DNA of 64,000 bases from UBA5072 sp041737175. Its GTDB lineage: Bacteria > Bacteroidota > Bacteroidia > Bacteroidales > UBA10428. Under the pieces are notes generated by a model. The model worked only from the letters and a program-made list of their open reading frames with translations, searched no databases and had not been told where the DNA came from. The DNA is taken from assembly GCA_041737175.1 (NCBI GenBank), contig JBGSSF010000023.1, positions 62,001-126,000 on the forward strand. Reading direction: 5' to 3'. The translations under genes and the position numbers were made by a program. This document shows, in pieces, positions 1 through 9,129 of this stretch; positions within the stretch are counted from its first letter, which is position 1, and every line of letters begins with the position of its first letter.

Positions 1-1439
1 TCCTGGGTCACTACCACCAGGGAGGTGAGAAGGAAGTTAAAATGGCTGTGGACGCCGCTCTTAAAGCCCGTGAAGATTGGGCCTCCCTGCCCTGGGAAGC
101 GCGTGCCTCCGTTTTCCTCAAAGCGGCAGATCTTTTATCAGGGCCCTACCGGATAAAGATCAATGCCGCCACCATGTTGGGTCAAAGCAAGAACATATAC
201 CAGGCAGAGATAGATGCTGCATGCGAATTGACTGATTTTCTGCGGTTCAATGTGAAGTACATGACTGATTTGTATAAATTTCAGCCGTTTTCCCCTCCGG
301 GTGTGTGGAACCGGTTGGAATGGAGACCCCTAGAAGGATTTGTCTTCGCACTCACTCCGTTTAATTTTACCTCGATTGCCGGAAACCTGCCAACAGCGCC
401 TGCTATCATGGGGAACGTCGTGGTATGGAAACCCTCCAAGGCACAGGTCTATTCCGCTAAGGTCATTATGGATGTTCTCAGGGAAGCCGGCCTTCCCGAC
501 GGAGTGATCAATATGGTATTTGCGCCCGGTCCCGTAGTCAGTAAGGTGGTTTTATCCCATCCTTACTTTGCAGGCATACATTATACCGGTTCAACTGAGG
601 TATTCCAGACCATTTGGAAAACCATCGGTGATAATATTTACAATTATCACACCTATCCCCGTGTGGTGGGCGAGACAGGCGGCAAAGATTTTGTCATGGT
701 TCATGAATCCGCTGATCCTGAGCAGGTGGTCACCGCCATGTCCCGCGGTGCATTTGAGTACCAGGGTCAAAAATGCTCTGCAGTTTCAAGGGCATATATT
801 CCGGATATCATGTGGCCGAAGGTAAAGGAAATGCTACTGGATGACCTGGCATCTTTCACCATGGGCGGGCCGGAGGATTTTACCAATTTCATTAATGCTG
901 TCATTGATGAAGGCTCATTTACAAAGCTTAAACGCGTAATTGAGCGCATCAAACGCGAAAAAAAGGCCAAAATCATTTCGGGAGGAAAAACATACAAAGG
1001 CACCGGATACTTTATTGAACCCACTGTGGTTTTGACTGAGGATCCCATGTATTTCGCCATGCAGGAGGAATTCTTTGGTCCCATTCTCACCTTGTATGTT
1101 TATCCGGCCAAACGGTTCATCGAAACGCTTGAATTATGTGACAGGACTTCCATGTATGCCCTGACAGGTTCAATTTTTGCCCGTGAGCGAGAGATTATTG
1201 AACTGGCCTCCAGAAAGCTGATCCATGCAGCCGGCAACTTCTATATCAATGACAAGCCCACCGGTGCAGTGGTCGGACAGCAGCCCTTTGGCGGAAGCCG
1301 GGGATCAGGCACCAATGATAAGGCAGGTTCGGTGTTGAACATCATCCGTTGGATATCTCCCCGTGCTGTCAAGGAAACCTTTGTACCGCCCGTGAATTAC
1401 CGCTATCCATTTATGCTGAAAGATAAATTGCTACAATAA
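1..1439 (+). CDS. pruA: Delta-1-pyrroline-5-carboxylate dehydrogenase, 5'-truncated
   Basis: NAD-dependent aldehyde dehydrogenase that oxidises P5C/glutamate semialdehyde to glutamate in proline catabolism. The reading frame is open to the left window edge: codons from position 3 read LGHYHQGGEKEVK and lead into MAVDAALKARE, a stretch that is internal in this family. The ATG at 42 is therefore not the start, and an N-terminal part lies outside the window. The stretch from DFLRFNVKYM through KINAATMLGQSKN resembles the ALDH4A1-type (monofunctional) P5C dehydrogenases. The catalytic cysteine sits in YQGQKCSAVSRAY, about 245 codons after the ATG at 42. The C-terminal PFGGSRGSGTNDKAG signature is intact. 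The gene converges on murF and their 3' ends overlap by 9 bp. No PutA-type proline dehydrogenase domain is present in the visible part. Confidence 0.9.
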   Translation, partial: LGHYHQGGEKEVKMAVDAALKAREDWASLPWEARASVFLKAADLLSGPYRIKINAATMLGQSKNIYQAEIDAACELTDFLRFNVKYMTDLYKFQPFSPPGVWNRLEWRPLEGFVFALTPFNFTSIAGNLPTAPAIMGNVVVWKPSKAQVYSAKVIMDVLREAGLPDGVINMVFAPGPVVSKVVLSHPYFAGIHYTGSTEVFQTIWKTIGDNIYNYHTYPRVVGETGGKDFVMVHESADPEQVVTAMSRGAFEYQGQKCSAVSRAYIPDIMWPKVKEMLLDDLASFTMGGPEDFTNFINAVIDEGSFTKLKRVIERIKREKKAKIISGGKTYKGTGYFIEPTVVLTEDPMYFAMQEEFFGPILTLYVYPAKRFIETLELCDRTSMYALTGSIFAREREIIELASRKLIHAAGNFYINDKPTGAVVGQQPFGGSRGSGTNDKAGSVLNIIRWISPRAVKETFVPPVNYRYPFMLKDKLLQ

Positions 1440-2720
1440 CGGGATCACTTTTTCAAGCTTGTTGCTGCGGGATCCCTTGATGAAAACAAAATAACCGGTC
1501 AGGGATTTTGCTGAAAGCCATTTGCTGAGCTGGTCTATTGATTCAACATAGGTATAGCCTGATTCCATGGAGGGTTTTTCAAAACCCTCACCGACAAATA
1601 TTACATCCTTGATTCCCTGCTCCTTAAGAAAGTTTACTATACTTTCGTGTTCCCGGGACGCGGAATCACCCAGTTCACGCATTTCACCCAGGATTAGTAA
1701 TTTTCGCTCATCATCGAACCGGAGAAATTCGCTGATCGCCGCATGCATGCTTGAAGGATTGGCATTGTAGGCATCCATGAAGACCCTGTTTTTCCCTGTA
1801 TTTAAAAGCTGTGAACGGTTATTTCGGGGTTGATACGTATGAATTGAGTCTTTTATGGATTCCACCGGAATGCCCAAATGATTTCCCACACAATAGGCCG
1901 CCAACACATTCTCTGCATTGTAGCCACCCAATAATCCGGTTTTTATTTCAACAGCTGCATTATGGTCAATGATCCGGAGATTCAGATAAGGATCACCAGT
2001 CATGTTTTGAATCTGTGGTCCCTGATCTCCATTATACCACAAGGCTTTTGGGTAGTTCCCCGGAACAAGCTGCCGGACATATTTATTCCCTTCATTTACG
2101 AAAAGGGTCTTCCCCCTATGGATGAGGTGATTAAACAGCTCTCCCTTGGCCAGCGCAACACCCTGAATACTTCCGAATCCTTCGAGATGCGCCTTACCCA
2201 CATTGGTAATAAGCCCGTAATCGGGTTGAGCAATTTCACACAGAAGGGCGATTTCACCCGGGTGATTGGCTCCCATTTCAACAATTCCAAATTCAACGGT
2301 ATCATCCATGGATAAAAGGGTAAGCGGAACACCTATGTGATTATTCAGATTCCCTTCGGTGGCATGTACTTTGTATTTTTCTGACAACACTGCTTTGCAC
2401 AATTCCTTGGTAGTGGTTTTACCATTTGATCCCGTTATGGCGAGGATGGGAATCCCCCGGTGAAGTCGGTGATAACGTGCAAGCTGCTGTAAAACTCGCA
2501 ACACGTTATCCACCCTGATAATTTTCGGGTGCTGTTGCTCCGGTTCCTCGTCAACAATGGCAACATGTGCACCTTTTTCGATTGCCTCTGGTGCAAAAGA
2601 GTTACCGTTGAAGTTTTCACCTTTCAGAGCGAAAAACAGGCATCCCTGAATGATTTTCCGGGAGTCAATGGAAACCGTCCTGCCGGTCAGGAAAATATTA
2701 TATAATTCCTTAATATCCAT
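1431..2720 (-). CDS. murF: UDP-MurNAc-tripeptide--D-Ala-D-Ala ligase (MurF)
   Basis: Cytoplasmic ATP-dependent ligase that completes the UDP-MurNAc pentapeptide. The N-terminal substrate-binding region has VSIDSRKI and FALKGENFNGN. The Mur ligase ATP-binding loop ITGSNGKTTTKE is complete, followed by EGNLNNHIGVPLTLL, EMGANHPGEI and the C-terminal MDAYNANPSSM motif. I take the ATG at 2720 (MDIKELYNIF) as the start. The 12-codon longer version from 2756 would begin inside a terminator palindrome and encode an implausible MRLYFFFV leader. The product of about 429 aa is normal for MurF. It lies downstream of gldJ on the same strand but is separated from it by a strong intrinsic terminator, so it probably has its own promoter in the T-rich spacer. 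It converges with and slightly overlaps the P5C dehydrogenase gene. Confidence 0.93.
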   Translation of the reverse strand: MDIKELYNIFLTGRTVSIDSRKIIQGCLFFALKGENFNGNSFAPEAIEKGAHVAIVDEEPEQQHPKIIRVDNVLRVLQQLARYHRLHRGIPILAITGSNGKTTTKELCKAVLSEKYKVHATEGNLNNHIGVPLTLLSMDDTVEFGIVEMGANHPGEIALLCEIAQPDYGLITNVGKAHLEGFGSIQGVALAKGELFNHLIHRGKTLFVNEGNKYVRQLVPGNYPKALWYNGDQGPQIQNMTGDPYLNLRIIDHNAAVEIKTGLLGGYNAENVLAAYCVGNHLGIPVESIKDSIHTYQPRNNRSQLLNTGKNRVFMDAYNANPSSMHAAISEFLRFDDERKLLILGEMRELGDSASREHESIVNFLKEQGIKDVIFVGEGFEKPSMESGYTYVESIDQLSKWLSAKSLTGYFVFIKGSRSNKLEKVIPLL

Positions 2721-2735
2721 GCATGCAATATATAC

Positions 2736-2772
2736 AAAAAAAAAGTAGAGACGCATTGCAATGCGTCTCTAC
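2736..2772 (-). terminator. Intrinsic terminator after gldJ
   Basis: A perfect 28-bp palindrome (2745-2772; half-site GTAGAGACGCATTG) is followed, reading on the minus strand, by nine T residues (plus-strand A run at 2736-2744). This is a textbook rho-independent terminator, placed 23 bp after the gldJ stop and before the murF start. The palindrome is symmetrical and could also belong to a dispersed palindromic repeat family, since similar elements with a GTAGAGACG arm are, from memory, common in cyanobacteria and some Bacteroidota. Only one copy was seen in this window. Confidence 0.8.
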
Positions 2773-2795
2773 AAGTTTAATATTTATATTTTCTG

Positions 2796-4301
2796 TTATT
2801 TCTTTTTCTTACCTACACCTTCAGGACTTCCTACACGAATCATGGCACAGCGGAAACCCAGGTCGTCGCGCGACTGATCTTCGGTGAGGTACCTGCGGGC
2901 ACCCGGACTTAACCAGTAAGCCCTGTCGCGCCAGGAACCCCCTTTATAAACCCTTGACTGATCACTTATCAGGGAGGTTTCATAGCTTGGTGTCTGCGAA
3001 TACATGCGGTCTGAATTGGCTGCCTGGCCTTTTATATCGGCAGTCCATTCCTGACCCTCTACAACACTGGATTCATAATCACCGTCTTTGTAATTCTTAT
3101 AATAGGATTTCTTATAGTTCCAGCGATTGATGGCTTCTTCCTCGGTTACATCCCTGTAGCGCAGCCGGCCAAGGCTGTCCTTTTCAGCAACATTGCCTTC
3201 TTCATCCGTTTCCAGGGTCTGGAAAACGTTGCCGCGGAATGGATTGAATTCATCAACATCATACGAGGTCATTGGCCTGTAGACATCAAGAACCCACTCG
3301 TTTACATTACCTGCCATGCAATATAAACCATAATCATTGGGCCAGAAGGACTCAACCGGTCCCGGTATGCTGGCATTGTCATTCAGGGAACCTGCAGTAC
3401 CCATCATATCGCCACGCCCACGAACGAAGTTGGCACGCATTTCACCGCGATTGGCTTTCTCATCATTCCTGACATTATGACCATCCCATGGATAGATACG
3501 GCGCTCATAAACGCGTTCTTCGTATGTATTGCCAATCAGGGAAAGAGCTGCATATTCCCATTCGGCCTCGGTTGGGAGCCTGTACTTGGGCAAAAGCATT
3601 CCGTCTTCAAGCATAACTCTTCTGAATTCCTGATTTGGATCAATGCTTCTCAGGTTCTGGTTCACCAGACCTTCATATTGTCCGGCCAGATAGGACTCGG
3701 TATTGAAGTTTTCTGGGCCAAGCTGATTGGGATCCGCCTTCAGGATGCCTTCGCGGATAAGAATGCCCTCATTCACCCTGTCTGTTCTCCAGGCACAGTA
3801 GTCACTAGCCTGTAACCAGCTGACACCGACTACGGGATATTCGTTATATGATGGATGCCTGAAATAATATTGTACATAGGGCTCATTATAAGCCATGGGG
3901 CGTCGCCATACCAGCGTGTCAGGCAAGGCTTTTGTATATACCAGCGGATAATCAACGAAAACCCTGCTGATCCAGTGCAGATATTCGCGATAATCCACAT
4001 TCCTGACTTCAGACTGGTCCATATAGAAAGAGCTGACAGTCACCCTGCGCGGTGCATTGTTCCAATCATAGGTAACATCCTGTTCCACCCGTCCCATCGA
4101 AAATGTACCACCTTCGATCAAGACAAGTCCCGGACCAGTTTCCTGTTCGCTACCGCTGATTACCTCAAATCCTCCACCTTCGGGGTCATTGTAATCCCAA
4201 CCCGTTGTGGAAGATACCCCACTTCCGCCTCCCTTAAAACAGCCGGATAATAACACTGCAATGGCGGGGATTGCCAGAAATGCAAAAACCTTAACTTTCA
4301 T
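2796..4301 (-). CDS. gldJ: Gliding/T9SS lipoprotein GldJ (FGE-sulfatase-like fold)
   Basis: Outer-membrane-associated lipoprotein needed for gliding and for stability of the type IX secretion machinery in Flavobacterium. A signal peptide with lipobox LLSGC places the lipidated cysteine at residue 21. The rest is a formylglycine-generating-enzyme-like (SUMF1) domain: it opens with VLIEGGTFSMGRVEQD at about residue 60, contains YRLPTEAEWEYAALS near the middle and CMAGNVNEWVLDVY, and ends GGSWRDRAYWLSPGARRY...LGFRCAMIR. Segments such as YDWNNAPRRVTV and YPVVGVSWLQASDYCAWRTDRVNE fit GldJ better than its paralogue GldK. It is a structural homologue and unlikely to be an active FGE. It lies downstream of porP on the same strand, and porU/porV diverge nearby, a linkage also known for gldJ-porU-porV in Flavobacterium. 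A TATTTTTG box just upstream may give it its own promoter. Confidence 0.85.
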   Translation of the reverse strand: MKVKVFAFLAIPAIAVLLSGCFKGGGSGVSSTTGWDYNDPEGGGFEVISGSEQETGPGLVLIEGGTFSMGRVEQDVTYDWNNAPRRVTVSSFYMDQSEVRNVDYREYLHWISRVFVDYPLVYTKALPDTLVWRRPMAYNEPYVQYYFRHPSYNEYPVVGVSWLQASDYCAWRTDRVNEGILIREGILKADPNQLGPENFNTESYLAGQYEGLVNQNLRSIDPNQEFRRVMLEDGMLLPKYRLPTEAEWEYAALSLIGNTYEERVYERRIYPWDGHNVRNDEKANRGEMRANFVRGRGDMMGTAGSLNDNASIPGPVESFWPNDYGLYCMAGNVNEWVLDVYRPMTSYDVDEFNPFRGNVFQTLETDEEGNVAEKDSLGRLRYRDVTEEEAINRWNYKKSYYKNYKDGDYESSVVEGQEWTADIKGQAANSDRMYSQTPSYETSLISDQSRVYKGGSWRDRAYWLSPGARRYLTEDQSRDDLGFRCAMIRVGSPEGVGKKKK

Positions 4302-4320
4302 CTTACTTGGTTTTTATTTT

Positions 4321-4328
4321 CAAAAATA
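4321..4328 (-). promoter_or_regulatory. Possible gldJ promoter -7 box
   Basis: The minus strand reads TATTTTTG, an exact match to the Bacteroidota -7 consensus TAnnTTTG, ending 20 bp before the gldJ ATG. No well-spaced -33 TTTG is visible, so it is only a candidate. Confidence 0.35.
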
Positions 4329-4364
4329 TAAATTATTTACGCACTCTTTTTACAATTTTTTCAA

Positions 4365-5369
4365 CTAATTGTAGGCAGGACAGTCATTCTTTTTAACTCT
4401 TCTACCTCTTTGCCCGATGGCTCTTTTGCCCTTCTGCTCCTCCTTATACTCAAAGCGGTATAAAAAGGTTACTTCATGTGCTGCCATTTTTGTTGACAGG
4501 AAGCTTATTTTTTTCAAATTAACGTCATAATGGTAACTGATATTATATTTTTGATAGGAAATCCCTGCCGAGATGATAAGGTCCTCAAAATTAAACTGTA
4601 AATTCTGACGGATCCAGGCGCCTAACATGAAGGTGTTGGCGATGATGAACTGTGATCCCCACATGAGTTCACTATTTTGCTGTTGCATGGAATAAAACGC
4701 GGCCGGCTCAATCGCCAGGCTGTTATTGCTGATGGGCAATCTTCCACTTACGAATGCCGTATATTTGACCGGCAGCCTGTATTCGTCAGCATCACTTAAG
4801 GTATACTGTGGCCGGGTCAAATGACCGGCTGAAATACCAAATGACAAATTATCATTTCTGGCGATCAGACCTACGGAAAAATCAGGGTAGTTCTTCCTGT
4901 AATTGTCGAAAGTCACAGGTCCGTAGCTATAGCCCAGGTCATTCAGAATATCAGACCGGAAAATCAATTCGTCTGCATTTAAAGATCTGAATACAAAAGA
5001 TGCACTTATTCCGGCACTGAGCTGCCAGGAATTACTGATATCGAATAAATACCCGTATAAAAGACTGGCTGAGCTTTGATTGACAACCCCGCCTCCCTGC
5101 ACATCGTTTGTTAAACTCAAACCGACACCACTGTTCAGCGAACGCAGGGGCACAACCAACTCAGCACCATAAGTTACAAAAGTTGCAGGAATACCTGGCC
5201 ACTGGTTGCGATAAGTGAGTCCGAACTCGCCCGAAGATGGCAGCGCAGCATAGGCAGGGTTCACATAAACCATGTTCTGCATGAAACCTGAGAAATGAAA
5301 ATCCTGTCCGAAGGATAAACAGACTGTAAGTATTGTGAGTAATACAGTAAAGGATCTTTTAAGCGCCAC
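4365..5369 (-). CDS. PorP/SprF family type IX secretion membrane protein
   Basis: Outer-membrane beta-barrel of the PorP/SprF family, proteins of the T9SS that can link outer-membrane or adhesin components to the periplasmic ring. The start is GTG at 5369 (read as Met), giving MALKRSFTVLLTILTVCLSFG as signal peptide. The mature N-terminus DFHFSGFMQNMVYVNPAYAA is the family hallmark, followed by TYRNQWPGIPATFVTYG. Alternating amphipathic strands continue to about residue 310. A short basic tail (KRAIGQRGRRVKK) follows. It has 334 aa, close to the usual 300-350. It is the first gene of a minus-strand pair with gldJ (63-bp gap) and is divergent from porU. Several PorP/SprF paralogues usually occur in one genome, so I cannot say whether this is the core PorP or an accessory SprF. 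Confidence 0.85.
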   Translation of the reverse strand: MALKRSFTVLLTILTVCLSFGQDFHFSGFMQNMVYVNPAYAALPSSGEFGLTYRNQWPGIPATFVTYGAELVVPLRSLNSGVGLSLTNDVQGGGVVNQSSASLLYGYLFDISNSWQLSAGISASFVFRSLNADELIFRSDILNDLGYSYGPVTFDNYRKNYPDFSVGLIARNDNLSFGISAGHLTRPQYTLSDADEYRLPVKYTAFVSGRLPISNNSLAIEPAAFYSMQQQNSELMWGSQFIIANTFMLGAWIRQNLQFNFEDLIISAGISYQKYNISYHYDVNLKKISFLSTKMAAHEVTFLYRFEYKEEQKGKRAIGQRGRRVKKNDCPAYN

Positions 5370-5439
5370 CCTGTGAAATTTAACAATTGTAAAACTATAA
5401 TAAACTTTCTTTGTTTTAATGAATGCGTCATAATAATTG

Positions 5440-5447
5440 TATTTTTG
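5440..5447 (+). promoter_or_regulatory. Possible porU promoter -7 box
   Basis: TATTTTTG matches TAnnTTTG and lies 72 bp before the porU start chosen here. A TTTG at 5410-5413 is 26 bp upstream, wider than the usual spacing of about 19. The box lies inside the longer open frame that begins at 5373, which supports the later start for porU. Confidence 0.35.
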
Positions 5448-5519
5448 AAACGTTCAATCATTCAGTTTATTTCGGATCAACCCGATAATTTCTTATCCGG
5501 CATTTCAACAATTTCTCTT

Positions 5520-8500
5520 ATGTTCATACGCTGTCTCATCTGTCTGGCAATTCTCACAATTCCCATTCACATCCATGCCGGAAATACACAGCAGCTTTAT
5601 CCGGCTGAAGAAGCATCCGGAACATCCATACTGGCAACAGGGAAATGGTTCAAAATTGCGATTTACCAGGATGGCGTTTATCGTCTGAACTACGAGGACA
5701 TTACCGGAATGGGTTTTGCCAATCCGGCTGAAGTCAGAATTTATGGCAATGGAGGCGCAATGGTTCCGCTCATGAATGCAGATTTTCGTTATGATGACCT
5801 GCTGGAAAACCCGATTTACATGAATAAAGGTTCTGACGGAATCTTTAACCAGGGTGACTACCTGTTATTTTGTGGTAAGGGACCAGTTACCTGGTCATTT
5901 AATCAGGAATCCGGTTTATTCGAACATCAGCTGAATTCTTATAGTACTGCAGCCTATTATTTTATTACAACCGGCACTGGTGAAGGTCTGACAATCAGCG
6001 ATGCATCCCCTGCCAGCGGACCTCCGGTTATTGAAGTCAATGACTTTAATGATTATGGTTACCATGAACTGAATAAATATAATTTTCTGAAATCGGGACG
6101 GCAATGGTTTGGTGAAAGAATTGATTATTCCGACTATGATACTGCTTTTACCCTCACCGGACTGGTATCAGCATCACCGGTGAAACTGAAATCAAACGTA
6201 GTCAGCCGGTCCGCCAGTTCTAAAACATTTGTATTTACAAACAACGGCTCTGCTATAGGCTCGATCAATCTGACCGGGGTAATTTTAAACAACACAACAG
6301 GCGTGTACGCCAATCAGAAATCGGGTGTTTTCGATTTTTACGTTTCCGGTGACCAGATCAATCTCAATATCGCTTACAATAAAACCGCAAGTTCAGATGA
6401 AGGATTTCTCGATTATCTGGCATTCAATGTACGCAGGAGGCTTGCCCTAACAGATAATGTTTTATATTTCAGGGATATAACTAATGCCGGGGCAGGTATC
6501 ATTGCAAAATATCATATTGCCAACAGCAGTCAGGAGACCCAGATCTGGGATATCACCGACAGGTTTAACATACAAAGAATTCCTTCACAATTAATCGGGA
6601 GTATCCTGGAATTTTCAGACAGCACAAATGTGCTGAAAGAATATGTTGCCCTGAATATTTCGGCAGCCTTCCCCAAACCTGATATCAGCGCTTCAGAAGG
6701 CATTGGTCTCATTGAAAACCAGAATCTGCATGCGGCAGGACCTCATCAGATGCTCATAGTGACTCATCCTTTGTTTAAAGCCGCGGCCGACAGCATTGCC
6801 GAATTTCACCGGCAAAAGGACCATCTCAGTGTTTTTGTTGCCACCACTGAACAGGTTTACAATGAATTTTCTTCCGGTGCACGCGATGTAAGTGCTATCC
6901 GGGATTTCGCAAAAATGATATATGACAGGGCAACCAATGATCAGGACAGGCTCAGGTACCTGTTGTTGGTTGGTGACGGATCCTATAACAATTTATCCAA
7001 GGCCTCCGGCAATTCCAATTATATTCTGACCTACCAGTCGGAAAGTTCTCTGAACGCAAGCACATCTTATGTCTCTGACGATTTCTACGGGTTTATGGAT
7101 GACGACGAAGGCGGCTCAGAAGTAATGGAGGCATACATGCTGGATCTTGGTGTTGGCCGCCTTCCGGTTAAAACTGCAGAGGAAGCCATGGCGGTATACA
7201 GGAAGATCAAGAATTACAACACCGATAAAAACAGGAAAGACTGGCGCAATAACATTTTATTTGCCGGCGATGATGAGGACGGCAATCTTCATATGACGCA
7301 GGCAAACAGCCTGGCCGACTGGGTTGACGAAAATTATCCCATGTTTGCTGTAAAAAAGGTGCTCCTCGATGCCTACAAGCAGGAATCTTCATCAACCGGC
7401 GCCAGGTATCCCGATGTGAACCGTATAATCAGCGATAACCTGCGAAAGGGGTTGTTGATTTTCAATTACACCGGTCATGGCGGTGAGATTGGCCTGGCCG
7501 CTGAGCATATTCTGATGACAGAAGATCTGATAGGCCTGACCAATTCAGATAATCTTCCTTTGTTTGTAACGGCAACCTGTGAATTCAGCCGCTTTGATGA
7601 CCTCACGGATGATGAGGGCGTGTTGTCGGAAAACACATCGGCCGGGGAATCCTCATTGCTCAACGCAGATGGCGGGAGCATTGCGCTTTTCACCACTACA
7701 CGGATCGTGTATTCCGACCGGAATCATTACCTGAATACAAAATTCTACAACGTGGTTTTTCAGCGCGATGAAGAAGGCAATTTTTTCAGGTTGGGAGATA
7801 TTGTAAGAATGACAAAGGATTCATCAGGTATCCACCGGAATAAACTGAATTTTATTCTCCTGGGTGATCCTGCGCTTACCTTGGCCATCCCGAAGTTTTC
7901 GGTTCATACTGACTCACTGAACGGCATTTCTGTTAACGAACCGCTTGATACCCTCACCGCTTTTTCACGTGTACGCATCTCCGGTCATTTGGAAGATGCC
8001 GGCCATAACCTGCTGAGCAACTATAACGGCATAATCTATCCCTCGGTTTATGATAAAAACCAGGAAGTCACAACACTGGCCAATGATGGCGGAGAAACCA
8101 TGCAGTTCAAAACACGTGAAAATCTGATTTATAAAGGCAAGGCCAGCATTATCAACGGACGGTTTTCTTTCGATTTCGTGGTACCCAAAGACATTACCTA
8201 TAGCTTTGGCAAGGGTAAGGTAGTATATTATACACAGGATGCCAGTGATGATGCCAATGGCAGTTTCAGTGAGTTTATCATCGGAGGAACCAGTCCGGCC
8301 GCCCTTCCTGACAATTCAGGGCCTGAAATATCACTGTTTCTGAATGACGAATATTTCAACAACCAGGGAATAACAAATCCCAATCCGGTCATTTATGCAA
8401 GAATATTGGATGAAAGCGGCATTAACACGGTGGGAAACGGCATAGGACATGATATTACGGGGATCATTGACGGCAATGTAACTGACCCGGTGGTACTGAA

Positions 8501-8975
8501 TGAGTATTTTGAAGCTGATCTGGATGATTATACAAGCGGCAGCCTGAAATACCCCATGGCTGAATTGTCGGAAGGCTGGCATTCCTTAAAAGTAAAGGTG
8601 TGGGATGTTTTTAATAATTCTTCCGACGCGACCATTGAATTCAAGGTGATTTCCGGCGAGGATATCATTATTGCCAATGCCTCCAATTATCCGAATCCTG
8701 CCCATGATCGTACCTGGTTCATTTTTGAGCACAACAAGCCCGGCGATGAATTACAAGTGACCATCAGCATTTTCGATATGGGTGGAAGAAACATCGCTGT
8801 CCTTGAGGAAACGTTGATTACAAGCGGTTTCAGTTCCACTCCCCTGGAGTGGGACCTGAGGGACAAAAATGGCAATGTTTTGCGACAAGGAATCTACCCG
8901 TACAGGATGAGGATCAAAGACAGTGATGGTTCATTTACTGAAAGTTACCAGAAACTTATTGTAATCAGACAATAA
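5520..8975 (+). CDS. porU: Type IX secretion system sortase PorU
   Basis: Gingipain-type (C25) cysteine peptidase of the T9SS attachment complex. On the outer surface it removes the CTD sorting signal and attaches cargo to anionic LPS. Start at 5520: MFIRCLICLAILTIPIHIHAG is a clear signal peptide, whereas the open frame to 5373 adds 49 residues with no signal-like order. The product is about 1151 aa, normal for PorU. The N-terminal beta-rich part (YRLNYEDITGMGF and following) precedes the C25 domain, with the catalytic histidine in NYTGHGGEIGL (residue 653) and catalytic cysteine in FVTATCEFSRFDD (residue 687). The C-terminal 90 residues, starting NYPNPAHDRTWFIFEH, form a CTD-like Ig fold, which PorU itself keeps. 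It is followed by porV, its partner shuttle protein. Confidence 0.95.
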   Translation: MFIRCLICLAILTIPIHIHAGNTQQLYPAEEASGTSILATGKWFKIAIYQDGVYRLNYEDITGMGFANPAEVRIYGNGGAMVPLMNADFRYDDLLENPIYMNKGSDGIFNQGDYLLFCGKGPVTWSFNQESGLFEHQLNSYSTAAYYFITTGTGEGLTISDASPASGPPVIEVNDFNDYGYHELNKYNFLKSGRQWFGERIDYSDYDTAFTLTGLVSASPVKLKSNVVSRSASSKTFVFTNNGSAIGSINLTGVILNNTTGVYANQKSGVFDFYVSGDQINLNIAYNKTASSDEGFLDYLAFNVRRRLALTDNVLYFRDITNAGAGIIAKYHIANSSQETQIWDITDRFNIQRIPSQLIGSILEFSDSTNVLKEYVALNISAAFPKPDISASEGIGLIENQNLHAAGPHQMLIVTHPLFKAAADSIAEFHRQKDHLSVFVATTEQVYNEFSSGARDVSAIRDFAKMIYDRATNDQDRLRYLLLVGDGSYNNLSKASGNSNYILTYQSESSLNASTSYVSDDFYGFMDDDEGGSEVMEAYMLDLGVGRLPVKTAEEAMAVYRKIKNYNTDKNRKDWRNNILFAGDDEDGNLHMTQANSLADWVDENYPMFAVKKVLLDAYKQESSSTGARYPDVNRIISDNLRKGLLIFNYTGHGGEIGLAAEHILMTEDLIGLTNSDNLPLFVTATCEFSRFDDLTDDEGVLSENTSAGESSLLNADGGSIALFTTTRIVYSDRNHYLNTKFYNVVFQRDEEGNFFRLGDIVRMTKDSSGIHRNKLNFILLGDPALTLAIPKFSVHTDSLNGISVNEPLDTLTAFSRVRISGHLEDAGHNLLSNYNGIIYPSVYDKNQEVTTLANDGGETMQFKTRENLIYKGKASIINGRFSFDFVVPKDITYSFGKGKVVYYTQDASDDANGSFSEFIIGGTSPAALPDNSGPEISLFLNDEYFNNQGITNPNPVIYARILDESGINTVGNGIGHDITGIIDGNVTDPVVLNEYFEADLDDYTSGSLKYPMAELSEGWHSLKVKVWDVFNNSSDATIEFKVISGEDIIIANASNYPNPAHDRTWFIFEHNKPGDELQVTISIFDMGGRNIAVLEETLITSGFSSTPLEWDLRDKNGNVLRQGIYPYRMRIKDSDGSFTESYQKLIVIRQ

Positions 8976-9103
8976 TTTCGGGATATGATTGTTTATTGTA
9001 TAACTTTCAGTTCCCCGGTCCGTAGAAAACCTTTTATATTAAAAATTATCTGAATTGGGCAAGGCATGAAATAATTCTACTCTTTTTTTTTTGAAATTAA
9101 TTT

Positions 9104-9111
9104 TAACTTTG
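9104..9111 (+). promoter_or_regulatory. Possible porV promoter -7 box
   Basis: TAACTTTG matches TAnnTTTG and lies 18 bp before the porV ATG in the 154-bp porU-porV spacer. The expected -33 position is T-rich without a clear TTTG. It suggests porV-ispF can be transcribed apart from porU. Confidence 0.45.
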
Positions 9112-9129
9112 TGGCACTAAATTTTTAAG

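Noticed and set aside
2721..2756. Longer murF start at 2756
   Set aside because: It would start inside the terminator palindrome and its T run; MDIKELYN at 2720 matches MurF N-termini.
3477..4250. Long antisense frames opposite gldJ (and similar ones elsewhere)
   Set aside because: They are shadows of strongly conserved coding sequence on the other strand and show no recognisable protein features.
5373..5519. N-terminal extension of porU to 5373
   Set aside because: The extension of 49 residues includes a promoter-like box and no signal peptide; the ATG at 5520 gives a standard signal peptide.
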